In this document: piece after piece, positions 27,282 through 36,003 of the stretch
Layout: every line of letters begins with the position of its first letter
Numbering within the stretch: position 1 is the stretch's first letter
Assembly (NCBI RefSeq): GCF_002162375.1
Contig: NZ_CP021425.1
Location: 5,568,501-5,632,500 of the forward strand
Direction of reading: 5' to 3'
Source of the DNA: Oleiphilus messinensis
GTDB taxonomy: Bacteria; Pseudomonadota; Gammaproteobacteria; Pseudomonadales; Oleiphilaceae
Length of the DNA: 64,000 bases
The notes under the pieces: generated by a model
The model's database searches: none
The model's input: only the letters and a program-made list of their open reading frames with translations
What the model was told of the DNA's origin: nothing
Position numbers and translations under genes: made by a program

Positions 27282-27584
27282 ATGGTTCACAAAACTCAAA
27301 CAATTTTAATTTTGATCTTATATATGTCCGTGATGGGGTGCTCAACTATTAAAGTTCATATTGATACCCCGACAAGGCAACTTATACCATATCAAGGCAC
27401 TTATCATTCGGTCGAGCTAGCACAAGATTCTCTTGCCAACTACCAAATGTACGGTGAATTTCAATTACAGATAAATAACTTAATATCTAGCTTGTTACTG
27501 GATACAGTAGTTCTTCCCTATGATCTGTTAGCACCAATAATTGTGTCTACGTGTCATCCTGATATTGAGAATGGTGTAAAATGA
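27282..27584 (+). CDS. YceK/YidQ-family lipoprotein
   Basis: A 100-aa lipoprotein. From ATG 27282 (AGGTGG upstream) it begins MVHKTQTILILILYMSVMGC, a signal sequence with lipobox VMGC. The mature part shows the YceK/YidQ pattern: PYQGTYHSV in the middle and SLLLDTVVLPYDLLAPI near the end, where the enterobacterial proteins have LDTLLLP(W/Y)DL. The function of this family is unknown beyond envelope location. An in-frame ATG at 27177 would include the GCCGAT repeat as a Pro-Met run and is unlikely. The IS1380 element inserted 37 bases after its stop. Confidence 0.75.
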   Translation: MVHKTQTILILILYMSVMGCSTIKVHIDTPTRQLIPYQGTYHSVELAQDSLANYQMYGEFQLQINNLISSLLLDTVVLPYDLLAPIIVSTCHPDIENGVK

Positions 27585-27621
27585 CTTTGTGCAGGAAATT
27601 GAATTGCAATTCAGGGTCTTA

Positions 27622-29299
27622 CCTAAATCCTGCAATCTATATGTCTGAATCGATTCGATACGACTATAGCGACATTTAGTGTCGATGGATCACCATTTTG
27701 CACACCATGCAACTGAAACAAGCGTAATTCACTTGATTGGACTGTTTAAATTATAATCATCTCTATCGTCAACCGGAGCAACAGGCCAAAGTCTGCCTGA
27801 CTCCAAATCTGGAATTTGCTTAGTCGAAGAATTTAAGTATAGGTATTTTGGTCAATGAATAAACGACAGCTTTAACCAGTCAGCCCACGGAGTTGGGTGA
27901 AGATGGTTGCTCGGAACGTTGACCTTAAGCTGATTCCCACCACGCAAGAGTTGTCCAGCAGTACGTACCAGAAAAGTTCGGATAGTTTGAATTTCCCATC
28001 GTTTCAATTCGTCATTATCGCTCAGTAGTGCCATCCAGCGTACCGTGTTATACGCCAGCACAGCGCATTGGAAAATTAATGAGCTGGCCATGAAATCATG
28101 GCTCTTGATTTGCGCCAGCCCCATTTGGTTCTTAGCTTCATCCAACCAGGTTTCACAAGTTGCGCGCTTTCCGTATGTCGTGTGTGCTTGCCAAGGAGAC
28201 AACCGCTCTGTGGTTACGTAGCAGAAGTAGTCGTAAACGGGCTCATTCAGCAAGGCTTGTTGAGGGCCTTTGGTGATGAGAGCAGTTTTACGCCGCACAG
28301 CAACAAAGCGACGTGACCGCTCCCATTGACCGCATTGATGGAAAAAGTCACACTGTTCCCAATCGGTATGACCCGGTACTCGTTGCCAAGCTTGCTTGTC
28401 CAACAAAGCGGCAAGGCCTTTGAGTTTCACTTTAATCAGGTAACCATGGCGAGCCTGATCCAGCCAGTCCATGAGCTCTCCAACAAAGAATCCTGAATCA
28501 CCTCGGAATAGCAGCCGCATTTTGGGTGGCATCTGCGCAGAAAGTTGCTGCATGAAGCCTACAATGCCGTTGCTGGTGTAGGTGCTGCCACTGCGCAACC
28601 ATGCTTGCAAAATTTCTTTGGTGTGGCTGCAAAAGGCAACCAGTGGATGATAAGAATTAGAGCCTTTTTTCGTTGGGTTGTAGCCTTTTTCAGCACCTTC
28701 CTGTTGACCGTAAACGGTTTTGACAGTCGAGTCCACATCAATCCAGCCTCGATAGAGGGTTCCGGGCAACCAAGTACCGGACTTCAATGCTCTATGCCAA
28801 ATTCCCTGACGCAAGGTGTGATTAATCTGTTCGAGCTGGGTGACATGCTTGAGCTTTCCACGACGGAAAATACGACCCAATGTACTGTCATCTGGAATCG
28901 ATAGCCACCCCCCCACTTCACGCAGCACCTGATCTGCCCACACAGAAACCACCTTCCTGAGCGAAGTGGCACCGGCGATGATGCCGATAATCGTTAGGTA
29001 GATTGAGTCGCCCAAGCTGTAACGAGCCGTGTTGCCGCGTTGCAAATCAAGATGCTTCTGGCAAGCCTCGGTAAAACCGATGTGATCGAGGAAATGCATG
29101 GCAGGGATAATGCCAGCTTGACTAGTCAGCTTTTTTCCGGTGTGTTGATAGCGAATTTTTGCGGCTGGTTTTTTGGCACTTTTATGGGTATTCTTGATCA
29201 TGAAAAAGGTGACTCTGATGTGCTTGGTTGTTTGATGATAACCAATTGAATCAAATCGCCTTTTTCTTTTCAAGTACAATGTTGTTTGCAGAATTTAGG
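27622..29299 (-). mobile_element. IS1380-family insertion sequence, complete
   Basis: The element is 1678 bp with 14-bp imperfect terminal inverted repeats, CCTAAATCCTGCAA at 27622 and its partner (one mismatch) ending at 29299. Direct repeats TCTTA at 27617-27621 and 29300-29304 are the target-site duplication; 5 bp and 1.7 kb suit the family. One transposase gene fills it. The perfect duplication and full-length gene suggest a recent, possibly active insertion. Confidence 0.92.
27852..29201 (-). CDS. IS1380-family DDE transposase
   Basis: A 449-aa transposase. The signature DVDSTVKTVYGQQEGAEKGY followed by NPTKKGSNSYHPL carries the first catalytic Asp; LLFRGDSGFFVGELMDWL carries the second, and the Glu lies in ATCETWLDEAKNQMGL. 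All three are present and the frame is uninterrupted. ATG 29201 is preferred over 29279, which would begin inside the terminal region with an unusual basic leader. It catalyses cut-and-paste movement of the surrounding element. Confidence 0.93.
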   Translation of the reverse strand: MIKNTHKSAKKPAAKIRYQHTGKKLTSQAGIIPAMHFLDHIGFTEACQKHLDLQRGNTARYSLGDSIYLTIIGIIAGATSLRKVVSVWADQVLREVGGWLSIPDDSTLGRIFRRGKLKHVTQLEQINHTLRQGIWHRALKSGTWLPGTLYRGWIDVDSTVKTVYGQQEGAEKGYNPTKKGSNSYHPLVAFCSHTKEILQAWLRSGSTYTSNGIVGFMQQLSAQMPPKMRLLFRGDSGFFVGELMDWLDQARHGYLIKVKLKGLAALLDKQAWQRVPGHTDWEQCDFFHQCGQWERSRRFVAVRRKTALITKGPQQALLNEPVYDYFCYVTTERLSPWQAHTTYGKRATCETWLDEAKNQMGLAQIKSHDFMASSLIFQCAVLAYNTVRWMALLSDNDELKRWEIQTIRTFLVRTAGQLLRGGNQLKVNVPSNHLHPTPWADWLKLSFIH

Positions 29300-29465
29300 T
29301 CTTATTTTAAGCTTGAGGTCATCTGTCAGATATTCTAATTTCCCCAAGATTCGGAATTAGTCTTTCTTAAACTGAGTACGAGACTGTGATTAGCTCAGCG
29401 GGAATTCAAGTATAGATAGAATGCCTGCTGAGATACTACAAACAATTAAACTCCATTCCCAAGAA

Positions 29466-29765
29466 TTAGAAAATATGATTCCGATTTCTCCACCGAACAA
29501 TAATATAATCAAGGAGCTGGCAAACAAGTAACTGAGAGATAGCTGCGATAGCGATTATCCACGAGTGAATAATATGGTCATTCGCAGAACTCATCAATTC
29601 CAATGTAATATGATATGGCAATAAAAATATCTGAACAGCGAAGTAGAATACAGTCGAAGCCATTCCGCCATCGTAGCCTATTCCCACCAAATTTAGAATT
29701 AGAAGACCTACCAGACCGGTAACCCCATACAATCTAAAAATATATGAGCATACTTTTTTTGGCAC
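29466..29765 (-). CDS. small multi-pass membrane protein, partner of module B (possible immunity protein)
   Basis: A 99-aa protein with three hydrophobic segments (LYGVTGLVGLLILNLVGIG; TVFYFAVQIFLLPYHITLEL; IIHSWIIAIAAISQLLVCQL) and a basic C-terminus (VRWRNRNHIF). The GTG start at 29765 has AAGGGAGA upstream and lies 13 bases after the stop of the NSNSF protein gene. A longer frame from 29864 would overlap that gene. No sequence similarity to the module A membrane protein is obvious; only the arrangement is shared. Confidence 0.6.
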   Translation of the reverse strand: MPKKVCSYIFRLYGVTGLVGLLILNLVGIGYDGGMASTVFYFAVQIFLLPYHITLELMSSANDHIIHSWIIAIAAISQLLVCQLLDYIIVRWRNRNHIF

Positions 29766-29778
29766 AGACCTGTCTCCC

Positions 29779-30279
29779 TTATTGGGTAACACCAAAATAC
29801 TTCGAGGGGACCGGTTTATTAAAACCAGGAACAGACACAGGTGGTGTGGGTATTGGCTTAACACCAGACGCTTTCAACAATCCAGCAATAAATGAATTGG
29901 AGTTATACCCATCATCAGCCAACCACCACACCTCATTTCCAACAGTAGCGGGGAAAAGATCATAGTCCAAATGATCTTTGTACTGTTTGTCAAGAACAAA
30001 AAGAGCCTCAATAAACTCAACTTCATTCCTGTATTTCTGCGGAACCTTTACACTAAGTGATTGCCCAGCTGAATGGGGAGTTTTATCTGCACCACGATTA
30101 TTATTACTGACGAGCTTTCCCCACTCGGGACCCGCACCAAAAGTCACATATAACTTTTGATTACCATCCTTTAAAACGAATCTCTTATCTTTTTTATATA
30201 ATGCTTGATTATTAGGGGTAACCCTCAGTAAAGTATGGAAATTATCGCCAGCCACGCTGTGCCACTGCAATTCAATCAT
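29779..30279 (-). CDS. unrecognised soluble protein with NSNSF motif (possible effector, module B)
   Basis: A 166-aa protein without signal peptide; ATG 30279 follows AAGGA at eight bases. The order of features parallels the protein at 25927-26550: an N-terminal strand pair (FHTLLRVTPNNQ), VTFGAGPEWGKLVSNNNRGA, a helix near EVEFIEALFVLDKQY, then YNSNSFIAGLLKASGV, a proline-rich stretch and PSKYFGV. The two share little continuous identity but appear to be one superfamily. It is first in a two-gene set with a small membrane protein. Function is not known; effector-immunity is one reading. Confidence 0.6.
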   Translation of the reverse strand: MIELQWHSVAGDNFHTLLRVTPNNQALYKKDKRFVLKDGNQKLYVTFGAGPEWGKLVSNNNRGADKTPHSAGQSLSVKVPQKYRNEVEFIEALFVLDKQYKDHLDYDLFPATVGNEVWWLADDGYNSNSFIAGLLKASGVKPIPTPPVSVPGFNKPVPSKYFGVTQ

Positions 30280-30423
30280 TATTCGTCGTCCTTGTGTTAG
30301 TGAATCATGGTGCCCATTAAAAAAGTTATTGTGCCCGTGCATTGAAAAATTTGCCAGCATTCTCCTTAACCGGACGGATCATCCGCCTAAAGCACACTCA
30401 ACAAACAGAGCCGTTTTTGAAAC

Positions 30424-30451
30424 AGCCCGCTTTTTATTATCAAAACGGGCT
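30424..30451 (-). terminator. hairpin terminator downstream of the 30467 membrane-protein gene
   Basis: Arms AGCCCG and CGGGCT are extended inward by A/T pairs (TTTT / AAAA) with one unpaired C, loop about ATTATC. It sits 16 bases after the stop on the minus strand; the trailing T-run is poor. Confidence 0.5.
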
Positions 30452-30466
30452 TCTCAATAGTTGAAT

Positions 30467-31153
30467 TTACTTCTGGGTTGTTTTCGCTTGTGTATCAATA
30501 TTTGCGACAGCACTAAACATCCGACTTCGCTCAATATTTAGTCGCTTTTTCGATTCGGGTTCATACAATGCACATAGCTTATCTGAGCATTGAATTTTAT
30601 AGGCGATTATTTCTGACAATTCGCCCTTTTCATCCTTTATCGTAATTGTTTCCAGTTTGCTAAAGCCATATTCAGTATTTATTGCACCAAATTCACCGAA
30701 CTGTTGCTCTCCAAATGCACGACCTTTTTTAGTGGCCTCATTTGATAGCGCAATACAAATTAACATGAATAAAGCGAAAGCAACTAACCACGATAAAGCA
30801 ACAAAGCTACCACTCTCAACACTTTCAAAAAAACGCTTTACGGAATCGGAGGGAGGCCAACGACTGAAAACTGATGTATTGAGAGCCTTACTTATTATGT
30901 AGAACCCAACACAAAACAGACCAGCAACAATAGAAAAGGCGGCAGGCAAAGCTGAAGACTGTAGAATACCCTGGAACCCCCAAACGAGCGCGAGACTAAA
31001 ATCAAGAGGAAATTCTGACAGGTCTAATCCCCAGAACTGTAAATATTGATCATAGTAGAGCAGACCAAACGCATATAAGGCAGCCGTTAAAACTACTACA
31101 ATAAAAGATACATCGAAAAAGGTTCTTGCAAATGAGTGTGTTGAATGTGCCAT
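30467..31153 (-). CDS. multi-pass membrane protein with C-terminal soluble domain, hypothetical
   Basis: A 228-aa protein. ATG 31153 has AAGGAGAG seven bases upstream; an earlier ATG at 31216 has none. Four hydrophobic segments (about 13-33, 55-80, 85-105 and 122-145) are followed by a charged domain of 80 residues (FGEQQFGEFGAINTEYGF, TITIKDEKGELSEIIAYKIQ) with a cysteine pair in QCSDKLCALYE. It stands alone between module B and a broken GNAT gene. No family is recognised; it could be another immunity-type membrane protein of this island, but nothing proves it. Confidence 0.6.
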   Translation of the reverse strand: MAHSTHSFARTFFDVSFIVVVLTAALYAFGLLYYDQYLQFWGLDLSEFPLDFSLALVWGFQGILQSSALPAAFSIVAGLFCVGFYIISKALNTSVFSRWPPSDSVKRFFESVESGSFVALSWLVAFALFMLICIALSNEATKKGRAFGEQQFGEFGAINTEYGFSKLETITIKDEKGELSEIIAYKIQCSDKLCALYEPESKKRLNIERSRMFSAVANIDTQAKTTQK

Positions 31154-31384
31154 ACTCTCTCCTTGAGTTGTGATGAAATAGCTCCCTATCCAATATCTCT
31201 GGTTGGAGTACTGCAAACTGCAGCATTATAGATGATACTGTTCGCCGATTTAATTTCAAGAAATTTACTGTTCAGGTCTCTTGCAAAATGATAGCAGTCC
31301 GCTGCAACCTCAATAATACTCAATGATCAGGGCGCATATAAATCCGTATAGAGCCCAACAACAATACCACTGCAAAATTAATAA

Positions 31385-31789
31385 CATGTCAGCGCAAATC
31401 CCGAGAGTATCGGCAAAAAGTCAGGTCGAGTAATTGGTTCAACTCGCTTTATGAAAGCAAATTTACCCAACAAACGAGTCGAGATTGGATATACTTTTAT
31501 CGCTAAATCCTATCAGAAGACAAAAATCAACACTGAAGCCAAGCTCTTAATGTTAGAACACGCATTTGAAGTAATTTCCTTAAATCGAGTCGAGCTACTG
31601 ACCGACCACTTAAATACAACCTCACGAAACGCCATTATGCGCCTTGGCGCTAAAGAAGAAGGTATTCTAAGAAGTCATATGGTTATGCCGGACGGCAGAG
31701 TGAGAGACACCGTAATTTTCAGTATCACCAACCACGAATGGCCTGGAATCAAACAACACCTGACTTTTAAGTTATTGAGTAGAACTTGA
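31385..31789 (+). pseudogene. GNAT-family acetyltransferase, 5'-truncated
   Basis: The frame opens after a TAA at 31382 and reads SGRVIGSTRF, then RVEIGYTFIAKSYQ, the acetyl-CoA-binding helix (NTEAKLLMLEHAFEV) and NAIMRLGAKEEGILR...PDGRVRDTVIFSI. This is the second half of a RimJ/RimL-like N-acetyltransferase of about 190 residues; the first 70 or so residues, including the start, are missing. No good ribosome-binding site exists. It is a remnant left at a rearrangement point of the island. Confidence 0.75.
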
Positions 31790-31855
31790 GAGAGGCACCA
31801 AAAGCTCAGGCGCATAAAGGCCATGCAACAAGAATTGAAACTCACAATTCAATAG
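31790..31855 (+). pseudogene. 3' remnant of a gene ending in IKAMQQELK (copy 1)
   Basis: Directly after the GNAT remnant a frame reads RRIKAMQQELKLTIQ and stops at 31855. The same ending (HIRAMQQELKSADN) occurs at 39546-39641, and the DNA similarity continues past both stops to GACGCTTCAGGATTT / GACGTTTCAGGATTT. The two are thus tails of paralogous genes plus their 3' flank. The parent family is not recognised. Confidence 0.5.
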
Positions 31856-32007
31856 CCCGGAATGACGCTTCAGGATTTGATGCCATGAGGGAATACGTCC
31901 AGCGTCAGGCCACGCCGGGTTAGAACCGCTGCGCGATTCCTGTTTGTATCCCCGCCCGAGTGGGCGAGGGCTTACGCAGAATTTTGCTAAATATAGACGC
32001 CCACACC

Positions 32008-32661
32008 TTAAAATGCATGTTTCAGTCGGGCAAACTGCAGAGCTTCAACTATCTCGTTGGAGTGTTCCTTTGTGCTGAGGTGAGTTAACAATTCAAATGC
32101 AGCCTGATAGCTGATGGGGCCTCCGTTAGATGTGATGATATTGCCGTCAACAACGACGTTTTGATCAAATTGTACTTTTATCATTGGGTAAGCACTGCTG
32201 AGTTCCTTTTCACCACCAGCCCAGGTGGTGGCTTTTTTGCCATTTAATAAACCGGCTTCACCCAGCAAAAATGCACCGGAGCAATTACTTGCCAACCACG
32301 ATACTTCTTTCCCGTGGTTTTTAATGTAGCTCACCAAATCTTTGTTACTGACCAATGGGCTCATATCATAAGCGCTGGGTACAATCAGAACATCAAGATG
32401 CAGGTCATCATAAATGGTTTTATCTGCGACAATTCCGAGATTTTCAGCAGATGTTACCCGTTTAATTTTGGTTGCAGAGATAAGAACGACGTCATAGTGG
32501 GAAAACCACTCTTTCTGAGATGCTGTGTTAAATACCTCGACAGCCGCAGTGACATCACTCGTCAAAAAGCCATCAAAAACAATAATTCCAATCTTGGAAT
32601 CAGCGGCATGTACCAGACTCGAAAAAACAAACAGAACCCAAAAGCGGAATATTAATTTCAT
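32008..32661 (-). CDS. DJ-1/PfpI-family protein, exported
   Basis: A 217-aa class I glutamine-amidotransferase-like protein. It begins with a Sec signal peptide (MKLIFRFWVLFVFSSLVHAA), unusual for this fold, so it acts in the periplasm. The core shows IGIIVFDGFLTSDVTAAVEV, DVLIVPSAYD and the nucleophile elbow WLASNCSGAFLLGEAGLL with Cys, followed by GKKATTWAG and ITSNGGPISYQAAFELL. Relatives are the sensor half of GlxA/FtrA-type regulators and isonitrile hydratase-like enzymes. ATG 32661 has GAGGTGA upstream. It is divergent from the MocR gene and probably controlled by it. Confidence 0.85.
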   Translation of the reverse strand: MKLIFRFWVLFVFSSLVHAADSKIGIIVFDGFLTSDVTAAVEVFNTASQKEWFSHYDVVLISATKIKRVTSAENLGIVADKTIYDDLHLDVLIVPSAYDMSPLVSNKDLVSYIKNHGKEVSWLASNCSGAFLLGEAGLLNGKKATTWAGGEKELSSAYPMIKVQFDQNVVVDGNIITSNGGPISYQAAFELLTHLSTKEHSNEIVEALQFARLKHAF

Positions 32662-32748
32662 GCAAATCACCTCATTATTTATCGGGAATAAAACAAAATT
32701 GAAAGGACATGTGACGGAATAATAAACTTAATTGGTTCTATTAAAAGA

Positions 32749-32778
32749 TCCACTATCAGGTTTTATATAGGGTCCACT
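32749..32778. promoter_or_regulatory. candidate MocR operator, direct repeats in the divergent region
   Basis: Two TCCACT hexamers start 24 bases apart, flanking an A/T-rich stretch. MocR/PdxR regulators often bind tandem direct repeats in the space between their own gene and a divergent target, which is the arrangement here (DJ-1 gene left, MocR gene right). Confidence 0.35.
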
Positions 32779-32824
32779 TCACGCTAAACTGATTTTTCCC
32801 AGGTTGCTCTGATGAGGATAGTTT

Positions 32825-34327
32825 GTGGCAAAGACACAGCAGCGGTTTCAGTTTGATGCTTTGGTTTTACACCCGGAAGATGGCACTGCTTTGTATCGTC
32901 AATTGGAATCACAGATACGGGATGCTATTTGGAAAGGTCTATTGCAACCAGGTGAACGATTACCATCAACACGGAATCTGGCCCATGATCTGGGTGTAGC
33001 TCGTAATACTGTAGTCAATGCTTACGAGCAATTAATGCTTGAAGGTTTCATTGTTTCCATAAAAGGGGCTGGAACTTGCGTTAGCGAAAATTTGCCGCAA
33101 TCCAACGCTTCACAATCGACTTCATTCACGGTCTCCAGTGCCAATAAATACCATATCCCTTTGTCTTCCCGGTATCAGTGTGTCGAATCCAATACTTATC
33201 CAATACCATTAGATGCGGGCTCAGTCGCGCGACCGTTCCGCGCACATACACCAGCATGCGCAGCGTTTCCAATAGACATTTGGAAGCAACTATATACCCG
33301 CAGATTAAGGCATATGCCCGAAAGTTGGATGGAGAAAAATGATCCAATCGGGTACCAGCCTTTGCGCATTGCAATTGCGAGTCATTTGGGGGCAGCTAGA
33401 AGTGTTTCTGCAATCCCGGATCAAGTATTGATAACGGCAGGAGCACAGCAGGGTATCGAATTGATTGCAAAAGCCCTGATTAATAAAGGTGACGTGGTGT
33501 GTTTTGAAGAACCTGGCTATACACCGGCAAAAATCGTGTTCGAAATGATGGGGGCGGTTGTCAAATCGATTCCAGTAGATGATCAGGGAATCAGGATTGA
33601 CATACTTGAGAACACGGTAAAACAGGCGAAGCTGGTTTATGTAACACCTTCCAGTCACTTTCCCTTGGGTATACCTTTATCGCTTTCCCGTCGCAAGGCA
33701 TTATTACAGTGGGCTGAAAGATCTGGCGCGATTATTTTAGAGGATGATTATAACGGAGAGTACCGGTATCGTGGGCGACCTTTAGCAACCTTGTATTCCA
33801 TGGCTCAAAGCGAACGTGTCATTTATATGGGTAGTTTTAGCAAATTATTATTTCCTGCATTACGTATTGGATATATGGTAATCCCCCCCATGCTCGTTAA
33901 GCCTTTGGCGGCGCTACGTTGGTTATCAGACCGACATTCTCCTGTGATCGAACAGGCTGTCTTAACAGATTTTATAGATCAAGGACATTTTGCACGTCAT
34001 TTACGCCGAATGCGGACGCTTTATTCTCATCGGCAATTGGCTTTAGTCGAGGCCGCAGAACTGTATTGGAGCGATATTATGGAGGTACCTCCCCTTCATG
34101 GCGGATTACACTTGATTGGCTGGCTGAAACCAGCGGTTCAGGTAGAAAAAGTTCTAATCGCAGCCAAGTTGTCAGGGGTGGAATTAGTGCCTGTTTCTCA
34201 ATATGGTTCGATTGAGAGTGCTAGAGCTGGCGTTATTCTGGGATACGTTTCGTTCACTTTGGCCGAGATCAATGCTGCGGTAAAAAAACTGAGAGCAGCC
34301 TATTTTGAGAAACCGATCCCTCTCTGA
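32825..34327 (+). CDS. MocR/PdxR-family transcriptional regulator (GntR head, aminotransferase body)
   Basis: Residues 15-80 are a GntR winged helix (YRQLESQIRDAIWKGLLQPG, RLPSTRNLAHDLGVARNTVV). Residues 120-490 are a fold-type I aminotransferase domain with GAQQGIELIAKAL, EDDYNGEYRYRGRPLATL and the PLP-binding Lys in GSFSKLLFPALRIGYM. MocR proteins sense PLP or an amino compound bound to it and activate or repress a divergent gene. Start is GTG 32825 with GAGGATA upstream. The obvious target is the divergent DJ-1/PfpI gene; no pdxST genes are nearby, so it is not clearly PdxR. Confidence 0.9.
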   Translation: MAKTQQRFQFDALVLHPEDGTALYRQLESQIRDAIWKGLLQPGERLPSTRNLAHDLGVARNTVVNAYEQLMLEGFIVSIKGAGTCVSENLPQSNASQSTSFTVSSANKYHIPLSSRYQCVESNTYPIPLDAGSVARPFRAHTPACAAFPIDIWKQLYTRRLRHMPESWMEKNDPIGYQPLRIAIASHLGAARSVSAIPDQVLITAGAQQGIELIAKALINKGDVVCFEEPGYTPAKIVFEMMGAVVKSIPVDDQGIRIDILENTVKQAKLVYVTPSSHFPLGIPLSLSRRKALLQWAERSGAIILEDDYNGEYRYRGRPLATLYSMAQSERVIYMGSFSKLLFPALRIGYMVIPPMLVKPLAALRWLSDRHSPVIEQAVLTDFIDQGHFARHLRRMRTLYSHRQLALVEAAELYWSDIMEVPPLHGGLHLIGWLKPAVQVEKVLIAAKLSGVELVPVSQYGSIESARAGVILGYVSFTLAEINAAVKKLRAAYFEKPIPL

Positions 34328-34371
34328 AAAAAGAGCCGGTTTCCGGTTTAACGGCAGGGCGCTAAATCCAA

Positions 34372-35826
34372 TCAAGAAACTTTAACGTGCCGCTTCCACG
34401 CAAAATAAGATTTGGCATACTTCAATAAATGTTTTGGAAGGTATTTCTTACGCCACTCAAGCGCAACACTCTTATTCGCTTCTGAGAAAGTGGGGTAAGG
34501 ATGGATAGTATTCATGATTGCTTTCAGGCCAAGCTTGTTCTTAATTGCGAGACTGAATTCCGCCAACAACTCCCCTCCATGGGGCCCACAGATCGTGACG
34601 CCTAAAATTGTGTCTTTCCTGGGTACCGTTAAGACTTTAATAAAACCTTTATTGGCTCTTTCTGTTAAAGCCCGATCCTGGTGCGAAAAATGAAACTGCG
34701 TGACTTCATAAGGAATGCCTTGCGCTTTCGCTTCTGTCTCATTGAGGCCACATCGGGCGACTTCCGGGTCAACGTAGGTTACCCATGGAACTTGGGAGTA
34801 GTCTACTTTAAACCGTTTAAAGGGATGAGCCAAAATATTTAAAGCCACGTATCCAGCCTGATGAGCAGCCATATGTGTAAACTGGTAGGGACCGACAGCA
34901 TCACCGCATGCCCAGATATGAGGTATTGAGGTTCGCAATTGAGAATCGACTTTAATCGAACCATTGGAATTTAATTCAACCCCGAGCTGATCAAGCCCTA
35001 TACCTGCGGTGTTCGCTTTCCGCCCCGCTGCAATAAGAACACGATCAAACTCAATGACCTCTGGCTGACCATCTACGTCTAAATGCACACAGCCCGCGCC
35101 GTTTGCATTTGCCTTGAACTGTAAAATACTCGTTTTTAATCGCAATTTAATCCCTTCTTGCGTAAAAGCATTTTCAATCAGCTGGGACACTTCAAGGTCT
35201 TCACGGGATAAAATGCCTGGATCCTGCGATATGATCGTTACTTCGGAGCCCAAGCGGGAAAACGCCTGAGACAATTCGCACCCAATTGGCCCGCTTCCCA
35301 CCACCAATAATCGCTTGGGAAGTTCTTGCAAATCCCACAAGTTATCAGAATGGAGAATCTCCAAGTCTGCAATACCAGGAATTGGAGGAATAAATGGTGT
35401 GCCGCCGGTTGCCACCACAATATGATCCGTGGTCAGGATCTCCTCTCCGACTTGTACTTGGTGGCTGGACAATATTGTTGCTGCAGCCTCATAGCAATCA
35501 CAACCCAATTCAGTATAACGCTCTACGCTGTCAATTGGAGCGATAGTTTTAATGATGCCGTGTACCTGCTCCATTATTTTCGGGAAGTCGATCTTGTAAT
35601 TTTCTACATGAATACCAAATTCACCGCTACGTCTAACGAAATCCACCTGTTTAGCACTGCTCAACAATGCTTTGCTGGGGACACAGCCTGTATTTAAGCA
35701 ATCGCCGCCCATTTTGTGTTTTTCAATCAACGCTACTTTGGCTTTTGCCTGAGCAGCAACATTGGCGGTAATTAGTCCTGCCGTGCCACCGCCGATAATG
35801 ACAAGATTGTATTGATATTGCGTCAT
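34372..35826 (-). CDS. FAD-dependent pyridine nucleotide-disulphide oxidoreductase (MerA/Lpd-like)
   Basis: A 484-aa flavoprotein: FAD-binding IIGGGTAGLITANVAAQ, redox disulphide GGDCLNTGCVPSKALL, NAD(P)-binding VVGSGPIGCELSQAFSRLG, second FAD motif IWACGDAVGPYQFTHMA and interface HPYPTFSEANKSV. It lacks the N-terminal metal-binding domain and the C-terminal Cys pair of true mercuric reductase, so mercury reduction is unlikely. Proteins of this type with a basic C-terminal tail (FAWKRHVKVS) are usually labelled mercuric-reductase-like and their substrate is unknown. Convergent with the MocR gene, 44 bases apart; monocistronic. Confidence 0.9.
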   Translation of the reverse strand: MTQYQYNLVIIGGGTAGLITANVAAQAKAKVALIEKHKMGGDCLNTGCVPSKALLSSAKQVDFVRRSGEFGIHVENYKIDFPKIMEQVHGIIKTIAPIDSVERYTELGCDCYEAAATILSSHQVQVGEEILTTDHIVVATGGTPFIPPIPGIADLEILHSDNLWDLQELPKRLLVVGSGPIGCELSQAFSRLGSEVTIISQDPGILSREDLEVSQLIENAFTQEGIKLRLKTSILQFKANANGAGCVHLDVDGQPEVIEFDRVLIAAGRKANTAGIGLDQLGVELNSNGSIKVDSQLRTSIPHIWACGDAVGPYQFTHMAAHQAGYVALNILAHPFKRFKVDYSQVPWVTYVDPEVARCGLNETEAKAQGIPYEVTQFHFSHQDRALTERANKGFIKVLTVPRKDTILGVTICGPHGGELLAEFSLAIKNKLGLKAIMNTIHPYPTFSEANKSVALEWRKKYLPKHLLKYAKSYFAWKRHVKVS

Positions 35827-35947
35827 TCACTGTCCCTTTTTCCGTATACAAAAACGCCAGGGCGTATGTTATCCCCGCTCCGTAATGGACTCCTTCCCTT
35901 GAATCGAGGTTCATCGGTTTAGTGAATTGTTATAAAAATACAATATT

Positions 35948-35987
35948 TAGGGCCTGGTGACGTTTCATATTTAGCCTCTGTTGGGGC
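35948..35987. repeat. solo end of the MITE-like element
   Basis: The sequence starting TAGGGCCTGGTGACG and continuing through TTTCATATTTAGCCTCTG matches the terminal repeat of the 9896-10164 element with few changes. No second end is present nearby, so this is a remnant next to the 3' end of the LysR gene. Confidence 0.7.
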
Positions 35988-36003
35988 TTAGGATGGCGCA
36001 TTG

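Noticed and set aside
34372-35826. True mercuric reductase and a mer operon
   Set aside because: The protein lacks the N-terminal metal-binding domain and C-terminal Cys pair, and no merR, merT or merP gene is adjacent.
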